The notes under the pieces were generated by a model that made no database searches, had not been told where the DNA came from, and saw only the letters and a program-made list of their open reading frames with translations. Position numbers and translations under genes: made by a program. Of a stretch of DNA of 64,000 nt, positions 40,273 through 49,363 are shown one piece after another. The stretch is taken from assembly GCF_030505195.1 (NCBI RefSeq), contig NZ_CP129672.1, forward strand, positions 558,001 through 622,000, given 5' to 3'. Source of the stretch: Comamonas testosteroni (GTDB taxonomy: Bacteria > Pseudomonadota > Gammaproteobacteria > Burkholderiales > Burkholderiaceae_C). Numbering within the stretch: the stretch's first letter is position 1; every line of letters starts with the position of its first letter.

Positions 40273-41007
40273 ATGACCGTTACACAGCGTCACTCCAAGC
40301 CAGCGCCGGACTTTCCCCGCCCCTACACCACGGTGGATGTGGTGATCTTCACGATTGCCCAGGGCCGCCTGAATGTATTGCTGGTGCAACGCCCAGGCCA
40401 TGAAGACGATCCGTTTCCAGGCCTCTGGGCCCTGCCCGGAGGGTTTGTGAATGTGGACCTGGATGCCGATCTGCAGGCCTGCGCCGCGCGCAAGCTCAAG
40501 GAGAAGACGGGTGTGGACAGCCCCTATCTGGAGCAGCTTGGCAGTTGGGGCAGTGCGGCGCGTGATCCGCGTGGCTGGTCGGCCACCCATGTGTACTTTG
40601 CGCTGATTCCCGCCCATGAGCTGCAACTGACGAAAGGCGCCAATGCGGCCGATGTGGCCTGGTTCGAAGTGGATGAATTGCTGCGCCGGCCCGCTCTGGC
40701 GTTCGACCATGGCACCATCTTGCAGGCGGCAGTGGAGCGTTTGCGCAACAAGGTCGAATACACCTCGCTGCCCGCTTTTTTGCTGAGCGAGCCCTTCACC
40801 CTGCCCCAGTTGCAGCAAGTCTATGAAACCGTGCTGGGGCGCAGCGTGGACAAAAGCGGCTTCCGCACCCGCATGCTGGCAGCGAACTTTCTGGTCGAGG
40901 CCGGCCATGTGGAAGGCGTGTCGAACCGCCCCGCCATGGGCTACCGGCTGGCGGACCGCAGCGGGCCCGTGGTATTTCCGCGCACATTCAGCCCACGCGG
41001 CCATTGA
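40273..41007 (+). CDS. nrtR: NrtR-type Nudix-related transcriptional regulator
   Basis: 244 residues. N-terminal Nudix-fold domain (~20-150) with VLLVQRPGHEDDPFPGLWALPGGF. The catalytic Nudix box is degenerate: the RE-EE core reads RKLKEKTGV and the upstream Glu is missing, as in regulators that bind rather than hydrolyse ADP-ribose. The C-terminal winged helix (EPFTLPQLQQVYETVLGR...DKSGFRTRML...RPAMGYRL) is typical of NrtR. It is divergent from kptA with palindromes between, so it likely represses the ADP-ribose operon and itself. A classical NrtR target such as NAD synthesis genes is not nearby. Start codon has no clear ribosome site. Confidence 0.88.
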   Translation: MTVTQRHSKPAPDFPRPYTTVDVVIFTIAQGRLNVLLVQRPGHEDDPFPGLWALPGGFVNVDLDADLQACAARKLKEKTGVDSPYLEQLGSWGSAARDPRGWSATHVYFALIPAHELQLTKGANAADVAWFEVDELLRRPALAFDHGTILQAAVERLRNKVEYTSLPAFLLSEPFTLPQLQQVYETVLGRSVDKSGFRTRMLAANFLVEAGHVEGVSNRPAMGYRLADRSGPVVFPRTFSPRGH

Positions 41008-41066
41008 ACCAGGCGATTACCCGCCACTGTGCCGAAACCGGGGCTTGCTGAGATAATCCTGCCCCT

Positions 41067-43073
41067 ATGTCTCTCCTGCCCCACCAGCTCGAACTCCTGT
41101 CCCCGGCGCGCGACGCCGATATCGGCATCGAAGCCGTCAATCACGGCGCGGACGCCGTCTATATCGGCGGACCGGCCTTTGGCGCGCGCGCGACGGCAGG
41201 CAACGACATCCGCGATCTGGAGCGGCTCATCAAGCATGCCCACCGCTTCGGCAGCCGCATCTTCATCACACTCAACACCATCTTGCGCGACGATGAACTG
41301 CAGGGCGCGCGCGATATGGCCTGGCAGATCTACAACGCCGGTGCCGATGCGCTGATCATCCAGGACATGGGTCTGCTGGAACTGGACCTGCCCCCCATCC
41401 AGCTGCACGCATCCACCCAGACCGATATCCGCACGCACGAGAAGGGCCGCTTTCTGCAGGACGCCGGCCTGTCGCAGATCGTGCTGGCGCGCGAGCTGGA
41501 TCTGAAGCAGATTGCTGCCGTGCGCGCCGCAACAGACCCGGCCCGCACCACCATCGAATACTTTGTGCATGGCGCACTGTGCGTGGCCTACTCGGGCCAG
41601 TGCTTCATCAGCCATGCCCACACGGGACGCAGCGCCAACCGCGGCGACTGCAATCAGGCCTGCCGCCTGCCCTATGAGGTCACGGACGCCAGCGGCCGCA
41701 TCATCGCGCACGAAAAGCATGTGCTGTCCATGAAGGACAACAACCAGAGCGACAATCTGCGTGCCCTGATCGACGCCGGCGTGCGCAGCTTCAAGATCGA
41801 GGGCCGCTACAAGGACATGGGCTATGTGAAGAACATCACGGCCCATTACCGCAAACTGCTAGACGAAATCATCGAGGAGCGCGAGTTCTCCGATCGGCCG
41901 CTGGCGCGCTCGTCGTCAGGCCGCACAACTTTCTCGTTCGAACCCGATCCGGACCAGAATTTCAACCGCGAGTTCACAGACTATTTCGTCAACGGGCGCA
42001 AGGATGACATCGGCGCCTTCGACACGCCCAAGACCCCGGGTCGTGCGATCGGCTGGGTGACACAGGTCGGCGACAAATGGTTCGAGATCGAAACCAGCGA
42101 CAAGGCCACCGAGCTGCACAACGGCGACGGTCTGTGCTACTACGATCTGCAAAAGGAACTGGTGGGCGTGCACATCAACCGTGCCGAATGCGTGAGTGCC
42201 AAAAAAGGCATCTGGCGTGTCTTCCCCAAGAACGAGATTGCCGAGTTCAAGGACCTGCGCAAGGGCCTGGAAATCAACCGCAACCGCGATATGGACTGGG
42301 TGCGCACACTGGAGAAGAAGTCCAGCGAACGCCGCATCGGTCTGTGGGCCGAGTTCACGGAGACCGCTTCGGGCTTCGCGCTGACGTTGACCGATGAGGA
42401 CGGCTTTGTCGGCGCGGCCGCCATTGACCAGGAGCACCAGAGCGCTACCGATGCCGCAAAGGCGCAGGCCTCGCTGCGCGAGCAGCTGGGACGCTTTGGC
42501 GCGACGGTTTTCGAGGTGAACGATATTTCGCTGAACCTGAGCCAGCCCTGGTTTATCCAGGCATCGGTGCTCAATCAGCTGCGCCGCGATGCAGTGGCCG
42601 CATTGGAGCAGGCCCGCGCTGACGGCTTTGTGCGCCTGCCCCGCGCCAAGCCCGTGGAGCCGCCCGCGCCTTTCCCTGAAGACACGCTGACCTATCTGGC
42701 CAATGTCTACAACCAGAAGGCCCATGACTTCTATGTGAAGCATGGCGTGAAGATCATCGACGCCGCCTACGAGAGCAAGGAAGAGGAAGGCGAAGTCTCG
42801 CTGATGATCACCAAGCACTGCGTGCGCTTCTCGATGAGCCTGTGTCCCAAGCAGGCCAAGGGCGTGATCGGCGTCAAGGGCACCATCAAGGCAGAGCCGC
42901 TGCAGCTGATCAACGGCAAGGAAAAGCTCACGCTGCGCTTTGACTGCAAGCCCTGCGAGATGCATGTGGTGGGCAAGATGAAGAAGTCAGTGCTCAACCA
43001 GCATGCCAAGGAAATGAAAGAGTCTCCCATGCAGTTCTACCGCACACGCCCCACGCCTCAGCAGCCTTCCTGA
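41067..43073 (+). CDS. rlhA: Peptidase-U32-family 23S rRNA C2501 hydroxylation protein RlhA
   Basis: 668 residues. The U32 domain occupies the first ~300: QLELLSPARDADIGIEAVNHGADAVYIGGP, HASTQTDIR, and Cys motifs HGALCVAYSGQC and NRGDCNQACRLPY. The C-terminal half includes a DUF3656-like region and a Cys-containing end (CVRFSMSLCPKQ, FDCKPCEMHV). The two-part length matches RlhA (YdcP, ~650 residues) rather than TrhP/YegQ (~450). RlhA is needed for 5-hydroxycytidine at C2501 of 23S rRNA. It follows nrtR by 59 bp but has its own terminator. Confidence 0.88.
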   Translation: MSLLPHQLELLSPARDADIGIEAVNHGADAVYIGGPAFGARATAGNDIRDLERLIKHAHRFGSRIFITLNTILRDDELQGARDMAWQIYNAGADALIIQDMGLLELDLPPIQLHASTQTDIRTHEKGRFLQDAGLSQIVLARELDLKQIAAVRAATDPARTTIEYFVHGALCVAYSGQCFISHAHTGRSANRGDCNQACRLPYEVTDASGRIIAHEKHVLSMKDNNQSDNLRALIDAGVRSFKIEGRYKDMGYVKNITAHYRKLLDEIIEEREFSDRPLARSSSGRTTFSFEPDPDQNFNREFTDYFVNGRKDDIGAFDTPKTPGRAIGWVTQVGDKWFEIETSDKATELHNGDGLCYYDLQKELVGVHINRAECVSAKKGIWRVFPKNEIAEFKDLRKGLEINRNRDMDWVRTLEKKSSERRIGLWAEFTETASGFALTLTDEDGFVGAAAIDQEHQSATDAAKAQASLREQLGRFGATVFEVNDISLNLSQPWFIQASVLNQLRRDAVAALEQARADGFVRLPRAKPVEPPAPFPEDTLTYLANVYNQKAHDFYVKHGVKIIDAAYESKEEEGEVSLMITKHCVRFSMSLCPKQAKGVIGVKGTIKAEPLQLINGKEKLTLRFDCKPCEMHVVGKMKKSVLNQHAKEMKESPMQFYRTRPTPQQPS

Positions 43074-43096
43074 GCGCGCGCATGCCACCCCAAAAA

Positions 43097-43129
43097 CCCG
43101 CCACCGGCAACGGTTGGCGGGCTTTTTTT
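43097..43129 (+). terminator. Rho-independent terminator of rlhA
   Basis: CCCGCCACCG and CGGTTGGCGGG form the stem, followed by a run of seven T. Starts 24 bp after the rlhA stop. Confidence 0.92.
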
Positions 43130-43303
43130 ACGGACTGAGAACCACTGGTGAAAACCCTCGGTTTAATCCCTTCGCGTAAATCGTCTATTTTTTAGGCAAT
43201 CCGTGCAAAGCACCATCTGGCGCGGGTTTCAAGGCTTGAAAGCATAGTTTTCCACAAGAGCGTCCACATGATGCGGGGATAAAACTGAGGCATCCATCAC
43301 ACA

Positions 43304-43325
43304 CAACTGTATACATGAACAGTTG
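43304..43325. other. Small hairpin near the esterase 3' end
   Basis: CAACTGT (43304-43310) and ACAGTTG (43319-43325) are inverted repeats with an 8-base loop. It begins just before the stop of the esterase gene at 43332 when read on the minus strand. No T-tract; possibly a weak end signal. Confidence 0.35.
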
Positions 43326-43331
43326 CATGCA

Positions 43332-44273
43332 TCAGGCTTGTCCAACAGCCGATATCTTGCCGAAAGGCAGCTTTGAACAAGCCTCTTGCAGCAACTTTGC
43401 CACCGCCGGCACCAGGGTGCTGAAGTTGGCGAACCCATGCAACATGCCTTGCGCACGAAGGCTGGAAACTGGCACGCCAGCCTGCTGAAGGCGCAGGCCA
43501 AAGGCCTCTCCTTCGTCGCGCAATATGTCCAGCTCCGCAGTCACCAGCACCGCTGCCGGCAAACCAGCAAGATCGGGGTACTGCATGATGGAGGCCAGTG
43601 GATGTGCAGGCATGGCAGGGTGATAGTGACGCCACATTGCCGCCATGGCTTCGGTGGTGAGAAACGGCATCTGCCCATAAAGCGCATGCGATGGCGCATC
43701 CATATGCGCATCGCAGACGGGATAGAGCAGCAGTTGCTGGGCGATGCCTTTCCAACCGTCTTCTTTTGCGCGCAGGCAGGTGGCAATGGCCAGATTGCCT
43801 CCCGCGCTGTCACCCGCCACCATCAACTGCCGTGCATCGCAGTGCAGCTCGGCCGCATGCAACGCCACCCAGCGCGTGGCAGCATAGGCGTCGTCCAGCG
43901 CAGCGGGAAAGACATGCTCGGGAGCCAGACGGTAATCGACCGACACAATATTCATGCCGGTCAGGCGCGCCAGGTGGCGGCACAGGTTGTCATGCGTTTC
44001 CAGCGTGCCTATGCACCAGCCACCACCGTGAAAATAGACCATGACAGGCGCTGCTTGCGCAGTGCCGGGACGGTACAGGCGCAGCTTGAGCGGCTGGCCG
44101 TCGCCACCGGGGATGTCGATCTCACGCACCTCGTGCATGGGCATGTCGGCAGGCGGGAAAGCCATGTGGTCCATCAGCTTGCGGATTTCGGGCACCGGAG
44201 TGGTCACGAAATCCATGGGCGGAGCATCCTTGAACTGCTCCAGCACGGCAGCCATTTCGGGGTGTATCTGCAT
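43332..44273 (-). CDS. Alpha/beta-hydrolase esterase, HSL family
   Basis: 313 residues. Oxyanion motif VYFHGGGWCIGT, nucleophile elbow VAGDSAGGNLAIA, Asp in VTAELDILRDEGEAF, and His in GMLHGFANF: the hormone-sensitive-lipase family of carboxylesterases. AAGGAGACCCA precedes the ATG. It lies 56 bp after the Baeyer-Villiger-type monooxygenase gene and on the same strand, so a likely task is hydrolysis of the ester or lactone formed by that enzyme. That pathway role is inference. Confidence 0.92.
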   Translation of the reverse strand: MQIHPEMAAVLEQFKDAPPMDFVTTPVPEIRKLMDHMAFPPADMPMHEVREIDIPGGDGQPLKLRLYRPGTAQAAPVMVYFHGGGWCIGTLETHDNLCRHLARLTGMNIVSVDYRLAPEHVFPAALDDAYAATRWVALHAAELHCDARQLMVAGDSAGGNLAIATCLRAKEDGWKGIAQQLLLYPVCDAHMDAPSHALYGQMPFLTTEAMAAMWRHYHPAMPAHPLASIMQYPDLAGLPAAVLVTAELDILRDEGEAFGLRLQQAGVPVSSLRAQGMLHGFANFSTLVPAVAKLLQEACSKLPFGKISAVGQA

Positions 44274-44329
44274 TGGGTCTCCTTGAAGTTGATGGAGCGC
44301 GCCCGATCAGGACGGGCGCAAGGTGGCAC

Positions 44330-45793
44330 TCAGGCCACAAGCTCTTCGGTCTGGTGGTGGATATAGTCCTGCCACACCGGCGCACTCATCTCCTGCCTGA
44401 AGCGCGACTGCGACCAAGGCCAGGTGTTGGGTACACCGTTTCTGTCCAGATACCAGCTGTTGCAACCCGAGCCGAAGACCGAGCCTTTGGCGGCCTGCAA
44501 GCGCTCCTGGTCGTAGTGAGCCAGGGCCTCGGGCCTGGCCGAAAGCCCTGCCACACCGGCTTGCTGGCCACGCTCTATCAGTTGCGAGATATAGCCCCAC
44601 TGCATTTCCGAGGTATCGATCAACGAGAAGTTGCCCACGGGAGAGGTCGGCCCGTTCATGAAGTAAAAGTTGGGAAAGCCCGGCACCGAGATGGACTTGT
44701 ATGCCGTGGGCACATCGCTCCAGGCCTGCTCCAGCGTGGCTCCATTCAGGCCCGTCACATTCATGGGGCGCACATAGCGGTCGGTCTTGAATCCCGTGGC
44801 CAGAACGATGACGTCCACCTCATGCAGCACACCGTCGCTGGTACGCACTCCCTTTTTCTCGACCTTGGCAATAGCTTCGGTGATCAACTCTGAATCGGGG
44901 TGCTGGATCGCCTTGTAGTAGTCGGGCGAGTAAATCAAGCGCTTGCAACCAGCCCGGTAATGAGGCTGCAGTTTTTCACGCAGGCCTGGGTCTGCAACAG
45001 AGTCATCCAGGTTGTCCTGGCAGATTTTCTGAATTTCCTGAATCTGTTCCGAATTCGGATCCAGCACACCCTCGGTAAAGCGTTCAACATTGGCCACATA
45101 ATTAGGTTCGCGCTGCAGATAGACCAGCAGATCGCGGTTACTGCGGAATTCGGCACGTTGCTCTTCGCTGAAAGCTGGATTCTCGACCGGGAAAATCCAT
45201 TGGGCCGTGCGCTGAAAATGCCGCACCTTGGCACGCGGCGCCAGTGCCGAGACAATTTGCACGCCCGTTGATCCGGTGCCGATGACGGCGATTCTTTTAC
45301 CGTCCAGCGGTACCGAATGATCCCAGCGTGCACTGTGAATCGTGTTCCCCCCGAACTCCTCCAGGCCCTTGATCTGCGGATAGTTGGGGTGGTGCAGCAC
45401 ACCGGTGGCAGCAACCACCACCTTGCCCTCGTATTGCTTGCCATGCTGATCCTGCAGCGTCCAGGCATCGCCCGTCCACTCGGCTCGCGTGATCTCGGTG
45501 CCGAACTGCGAAAAATCGGCAATACCGTATTTCTGGAACACGCCTTCGAAATACTGCTGAATCTCGGCTCCAGGCGGCAGTACCCGAGACCATTCGGGGT
45601 TGGGCTCGAAAGAATAGGTATAGGCGTGAGATGGCACATCGCACGTCAGGCCTGGATAAGTATTATCCCGCCAGGTTCCTCCCAATGTCCCGGCCTTCTC
45701 CAGAATAATGAATTTCTTCCCGCTATTCTTCAGGTGAATACCAGCCAGAATGCCGGACATTCCGCAACCAATCACTATGACATCATATTTCAT
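44330..45793 (-). CDS. Flavin-dependent Baeyer-Villiger-type monooxygenase
   Basis: 487 residues. FAD motif VIGCGMSGILAGIHL (Gly9-Gly14), GGTWRDNTYPGLTCDVPSHA, the Baeyer-Villiger fingerprint FGGNTIHSARWDH (FxGxxxHxxxW), the NADPH motif GTGSTGVQIVSAL and a late ATGFKTD. The fingerprint favours ketone-to-ester chemistry rather than N- or S-oxidation. It lies between an esterase gene downstream and a dehydrogenase gene upstream, as in cyclic-ketone pathways. Substrate unknown. Confidence 0.9.
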   Translation of the reverse strand: MKYDVIVIGCGMSGILAGIHLKNSGKKFIILEKAGTLGGTWRDNTYPGLTCDVPSHAYTYSFEPNPEWSRVLPPGAEIQQYFEGVFQKYGIADFSQFGTEITRAEWTGDAWTLQDQHGKQYEGKVVVAATGVLHHPNYPQIKGLEEFGGNTIHSARWDHSVPLDGKRIAVIGTGSTGVQIVSALAPRAKVRHFQRTAQWIFPVENPAFSEEQRAEFRSNRDLLVYLQREPNYVANVERFTEGVLDPNSEQIQEIQKICQDNLDDSVADPGLREKLQPHYRAGCKRLIYSPDYYKAIQHPDSELITEAIAKVEKKGVRTSDGVLHEVDVIVLATGFKTDRYVRPMNVTGLNGATLEQAWSDVPTAYKSISVPGFPNFYFMNGPTSPVGNFSLIDTSEMQWGYISQLIERGQQAGVAGLSARPEALAHYDQERLQAAKGSVFGSGCNSWYLDRNGVPNTWPWSQSRFRQEMSAPVWQDYIHHQTEELVA

Positions 45794-45802
45794 TGGAATT
45801 CC

Positions 45803-46552
45803 TTAAATATTAATTACTTTGGCTGCAGAGAATCCGCCATCCACTGGAAGATTGACCCCGGTAATAAATGAAGCAATATCGGAAAGCAAAAATGCCACGG
45901 CATTGCCCACCTCTTGTGGCTTGCCCGCTCGCTTGAGCAAATGCATGGCCTCGAAAGCCTGGCCTACAGGCAGTTCATCAAGCATGGTGGTCATGGGCGT
46001 ATGGATATAGCCGGGGCTGATGCTGTTGACCCGCACGCCGTAAGCACCGAGATCTGCGGCCAGACTGCGCACCATCTGGATCACCGCCCCCTTGGAGGTG
46101 CAATAGGCCAGATTGCTCGGGTTACCCAGCATGCCGTTGATACTGGCGATGGTGACGATGGAGCCCTGACCGCGCTGCTTCATGTGGCTGGCCACGGCAC
46201 GTGCACTGAGCATGGTCCCTGTCAAATTGACCTGCAGTACCTGTTCCCACTCTTGCAAGGGCATGCTCTCCAGATCACCCACGCGGGAAATGCCAGCCGA
46301 AGTCACCAGCCCATCAATCTGGCCATAGCGGTCCAGCATGTAAGCAACCAGCTCATTGGTCAGCTTCTCGCTGCTCACGTCGAGCTTGCGAAATTCGCAA
46401 CCCTGCGGCAAATCCTGGCTTTGCTGCAGATCAGCGCACACCACCTTGGCCCCGCTGGAGGCCAGGGCCTGGGCACTGGCCAGGCCAATGCCCGAGGCAC
46501 CACCTGTGACCAGAACCACTTTTCCTTTCAAACCACCGATGAATGAATTCAT
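45803..46552 (-). CDS. SDR-family alcohol dehydrogenase (operon with the monooxygenase)
   Basis: 249 residues from the ATG at 46552; the longer frame starts at a TTG. Classical SDR: LVTGGASGIGLASAQ, catalytic Ser in IASINGMLG, YCTSKGAV (Tyr, Lys) and a C-terminal VDGGFSA. It precedes the monooxygenase by nine bases. A fitting role is oxidation of a secondary alcohol to the ketone used by that enzyme (inference). TGAGG upstream of the start. Confidence 0.9.
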   Translation of the reverse strand: MNSFIGGLKGKVVLVTGGASGIGLASAQALASSGAKVVCADLQQSQDLPQGCEFRKLDVSSEKLTNELVAYMLDRYGQIDGLVTSAGISRVGDLESMPLQEWEQVLQVNLTGTMLSARAVASHMKQRGQGSIVTIASINGMLGNPSNLAYCTSKGAVIQMVRSLAADLGAYGVRVNSISPGYIHTPMTTMLDELPVGQAFEAMHLLKRAGKPQEVGNAVAFLLSDIASFITGVNLPVDGGFSAAKVINI

Positions 46553-46862
46553 TTTCAAACCTCAATACTGACTGACCGCCACCAATTGGCGATGGGAATT
46601 GAGATTCTTGGTTATTTCCAAATTCAAATCACTCTGATTTTTCCTCTTTACAAAATAAGTTTGTGTTTACAGCCCCTAGTGAAAACCATTAATCCATTCG
46701 GACGTACTGTGCCCAGGTTTTTTATATGTCAAGCAAGTATTTTCATTTAATAAATTAATAAAGACTGTAAACACCTTCAATAACTGTCAAGCGGGAATTC
46801 GTGAGAAATACAAATACGCTGGGAGTGCTTTAATTCATTCGTATTTAGCCAATGAGGAAATC
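46553..46862. promoter_or_regulatory. 310 bp AT-rich divergent promoter region
   Basis: It separates two divergent SDR genes and is much more AT-rich than the surroundings. It contains a widely spaced inverted repeat GTGTTTACAG (46663-46672)/CTGTAAACAC (46765-46774) and a closer pair AAATACG (46812-46818)/CGTATTT (46840-46846), both candidates for regulator binding. No gene fits inside. Confidence 0.6.
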
Positions 46863-47663
46863 ATGAAAGTTGCAGTCATCACCGGCGCCGCCAGTGGAAT
46901 TGGTGCAGGCCTTGCCAAAAAGGCAGTCTCTCTTGGAATGAAGGTCGTGGTTGCAGACCGCGACCAGAGCGGCCTTGAAAAAGTCGCGCTGGAGCTGGGA
47001 GATCAGGCATTGGCCGTGGCCACCGATGTCACCAGCCAGGCGTCGCTGGATGCGCTGGCCGACAAGGCCTATACAGCTTTCGGTCAGGTCGATCTGCTTT
47101 TCAACAACGCAGGCGTTCTCAGCACCGGCAATAGCTGGGAGATCAGCGATGCCCAATGGCAGCAAGCCTGGCAGGTCAATGTCAACGGCATCGTCAACGG
47201 CCTGCGCGCTTTTGTGCCACGCCTGCTCAGGGCAGACAGGCCCGCACGCATCATCAATACGGCATCGATCGGTGGTTTTTTGCCGAGCCCGCTGATGGCC
47301 CCCTACTCGGCCACCAAATTTGCCGTGGTGGCGTTGACCGAAAGTCTGGCCAGCGAGCTGGCCGCTCTGACCCCGCATATCAAGGTCTCGCTGTTGGCTC
47401 CCGGTCCGGTCAAGACTGCTATCTTCCGAGAAGCACCATCCGCCGCATCGGCCCAGTTTCACGGCATGATGAGTCATCTGCTTGATGCAAACGGTCTGGG
47501 CAGCGACGAGTTTGCCAGCCTGGTTTTTGCGGCGATCGAACGCGGCGAATACTGGATTGTTCCCCAGCCGGAAATGCTCTACCCCTTGCTGGAGGCTCGC
47601 AACAAGGTCATTGCCGAACGCACTCCCCCCGTCTTTGCCTGGGCACAGGAAACCGTGGAATGA
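46863..47663 (+). CDS. SDR-family oxidoreductase (divergent)
   Basis: 266 residues. VAVITGAASGIGAGLAKKA, NNAGVLSTG, Ser in INTASIGGF and YSATKFAV. The longer C-terminal part (IERGEYWIVPQPEMLYPLLEAR) is typical of SDRs acting on larger hydrophobic alcohols. GAGGAAATC precedes the ATG. Divergent from the SDR-monooxygenase-esterase genes, sharing the promoter region, so probably in the same pathway. Confidence 0.9.
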   Translation: MKVAVITGAASGIGAGLAKKAVSLGMKVVVADRDQSGLEKVALELGDQALAVATDVTSQASLDALADKAYTAFGQVDLLFNNAGVLSTGNSWEISDAQWQQAWQVNVNGIVNGLRAFVPRLLRADRPARIINTASIGGFLPSPLMAPYSATKFAVVALTESLASELAALTPHIKVSLLAPGPVKTAIFREAPSAASAQFHGMMSHLLDANGLGSDEFASLVFAAIERGEYWIVPQPEMLYPLLEARNKVIAERTPPVFAWAQETVE

Positions 47664-47668
47664 TGACA

Positions 47669-47694
47669 AAAAGGCCAGCTATCGCCGGCCTTTT
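47669..47694. terminator. Bidirectional terminator
   Basis: AAAAGGCC and GGCCTTTT form a stem between the convergent SDR and CoA-ligase genes, with T-tracts on both strands. Confidence 0.88.
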
Positions 47695-47710
47695 CAATCC
47701 ACGGCGAGCA

Positions 47711-49300
47711 TCACTCCCCCCATAGATCCCTGGCAATCTGCTCGAACTGCCTGCGCATCACGTTCTTCTGTACCTTGCCTGTTGCCGTGGAAGGGAAGGC
47801 ATCGACAAAGTGCACAAGCTTTGGCACTTCAAAGCCCCCCAGATGCTGACGACAGTGAGCAAGCACCGAATCAGCATCGACCGAGGTTCCGGGCTTGCGC
47901 ATCACAAATGCGCAGACCGCCTCGCTCCAACGCGGGTGCGGCAAGCCGAAGACGGCAGCGGCCGCGATCTCGGGATGGGCCAGCACCACGGCCTCAACCT
48001 TCACGCTGGCGACGTTCTCGCCGCCGGTCTTGATCATGTCCTTTTTGCGATCTATGAACTCCATGCGGCCCTGCTCGTCCCACATGCCCAGATCGCCGGT
48101 ATGGTGCCAGCCAAACTTCTGTGCCTCGGCCGTCGCCTTGGGGTCCTTGAAATAACCCAGCATGGCATTGGGGCCGCGATGCACGATCTCGCCGACCTGG
48201 CAGGATCCCAGCAGATTGCCTGCATCATCCATAACGGCGGTCTCGCAAGTGGTCAGAGAGCGCCCCCAGAAATTGGCATCGCATTCGGCATTGAGCAAGG
48301 GGTAGAAAGTCATGGTGGCCGGATATATCTCGGTCTGCCCCGTGGCCAGAGAGATATTGCGGCACATGCGCTGCGCAATCTGGGCGATCAAGGGTTTGGG
48401 AATCGGAGCCATGGCATAGATGCATTGCCGGATCGTGGTGGGCGCAAAACCCGGATCGGCCAGCACCGCTGCATACATCAGGGGCAGCCCGACAAAGATC
48501 GTCACACCTTCCTTCATCACCAGCTGCCCCACCTCCGCCGGCACAAACTGTCGCGTGAGCACGGTGCAAGCGCCTGCCGCCAGCGCAGTCTGCACCAGCG
48601 CATGCTGGGCGCAATGAAACAGGGGCAACCAGCCGCTGAGCACATCGGCCTCGCCATATTTCATCTCGTCGATATTGCCCTTGACCGCCGCATAGACCGA
48701 CAGATGGGAATGCACGACGCCTTTGGGATTGCCCGTGGTGCCGCTGGTGTACATGAGCAAGGCCGCCTGGTTGTCGTCAATGTCAACCTCCGGCAAAGCA
48801 TCGGACTGGCCTGCTTCGGCCTGTGTCAACGATATGCCCGGCAGTCCTTGCTGCACCTGCGACATTTGCAGGCGCGTGATGATGAGCGGCACTTGCAATT
48901 GCTGCAGAATTTCGGCCAGTCCGGGCAGGGCCAGCAACTCCTGATCGAGCACCACTGCCGACACCTCTGCATGCCGCAGGATGTAGTCGATGCTCGATAC
49001 CTCCAGCTTGATATTGACGGGCACCCACACCTGACCCGCTTTGTGAATGGCGTTGCAGGCCACCACCATGTCTATGGAATTGGCGCACAGCATGCCGATC
49101 TGCTTGCCCGGCCCCAGCGTCGACAGCAAATAATGCGCGAAGCGCGAGCTTCGTGCATCCAGCTCGGCATAGCTGATGCGCTCAGCACCATCGACCAGCG
49201 CCGTGCGGTGGCCAAACTTGCGCGCACTGCGGTAGAGCAGGTCGCCCAGCGCAATGCGCCGGATACGCCGTGCCTCCTTCGTCAGACTCATCTCGATCAT
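47711..49300 (-). CDS. Acyl-CoA synthetase (AMP-forming)
   Basis: Activates a carboxylic acid to its CoA thioester via an acyl-adenylate. 529 residues. P-loop-like LMYTSGTTGNPKGVVHSH, ATGQTEIYPATMTF, HTGDLGMWDEQGRMEFIDRKKD and the catalytic-Lys segment PSTATGKVQKNVMRR are present. AAGGAGACAAACC precedes the ATG. Last gene of the large TetR-led operon. The preferred acid cannot be predicted. Confidence 0.93.
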   Translation of the reverse strand: MIEMSLTKEARRIRRIALGDLLYRSARKFGHRTALVDGAERISYAELDARSSRFAHYLLSTLGPGKQIGMLCANSIDMVVACNAIHKAGQVWVPVNIKLEVSSIDYILRHAEVSAVVLDQELLALPGLAEILQQLQVPLIITRLQMSQVQQGLPGISLTQAEAGQSDALPEVDIDDNQAALLMYTSGTTGNPKGVVHSHLSVYAAVKGNIDEMKYGEADVLSGWLPLFHCAQHALVQTALAAGACTVLTRQFVPAEVGQLVMKEGVTIFVGLPLMYAAVLADPGFAPTTIRQCIYAMAPIPKPLIAQIAQRMCRNISLATGQTEIYPATMTFYPLLNAECDANFWGRSLTTCETAVMDDAGNLLGSCQVGEIVHRGPNAMLGYFKDPKATAEAQKFGWHHTGDLGMWDEQGRMEFIDRKKDMIKTGGENVASVKVEAVVLAHPEIAAAAVFGLPHPRWSEAVCAFVMRKPGTSVDADSVLAHCRQHLGGFEVPKLVHFVDAFPSTATGKVQKNVMRRQFEQIARDLWGE

Positions 49301-49363
49301 GGTTTGTCTCCTTGATAGTGTGCAACCCGGAACCCATAACCCACGCTTTTTCTTGTTGTGTCT

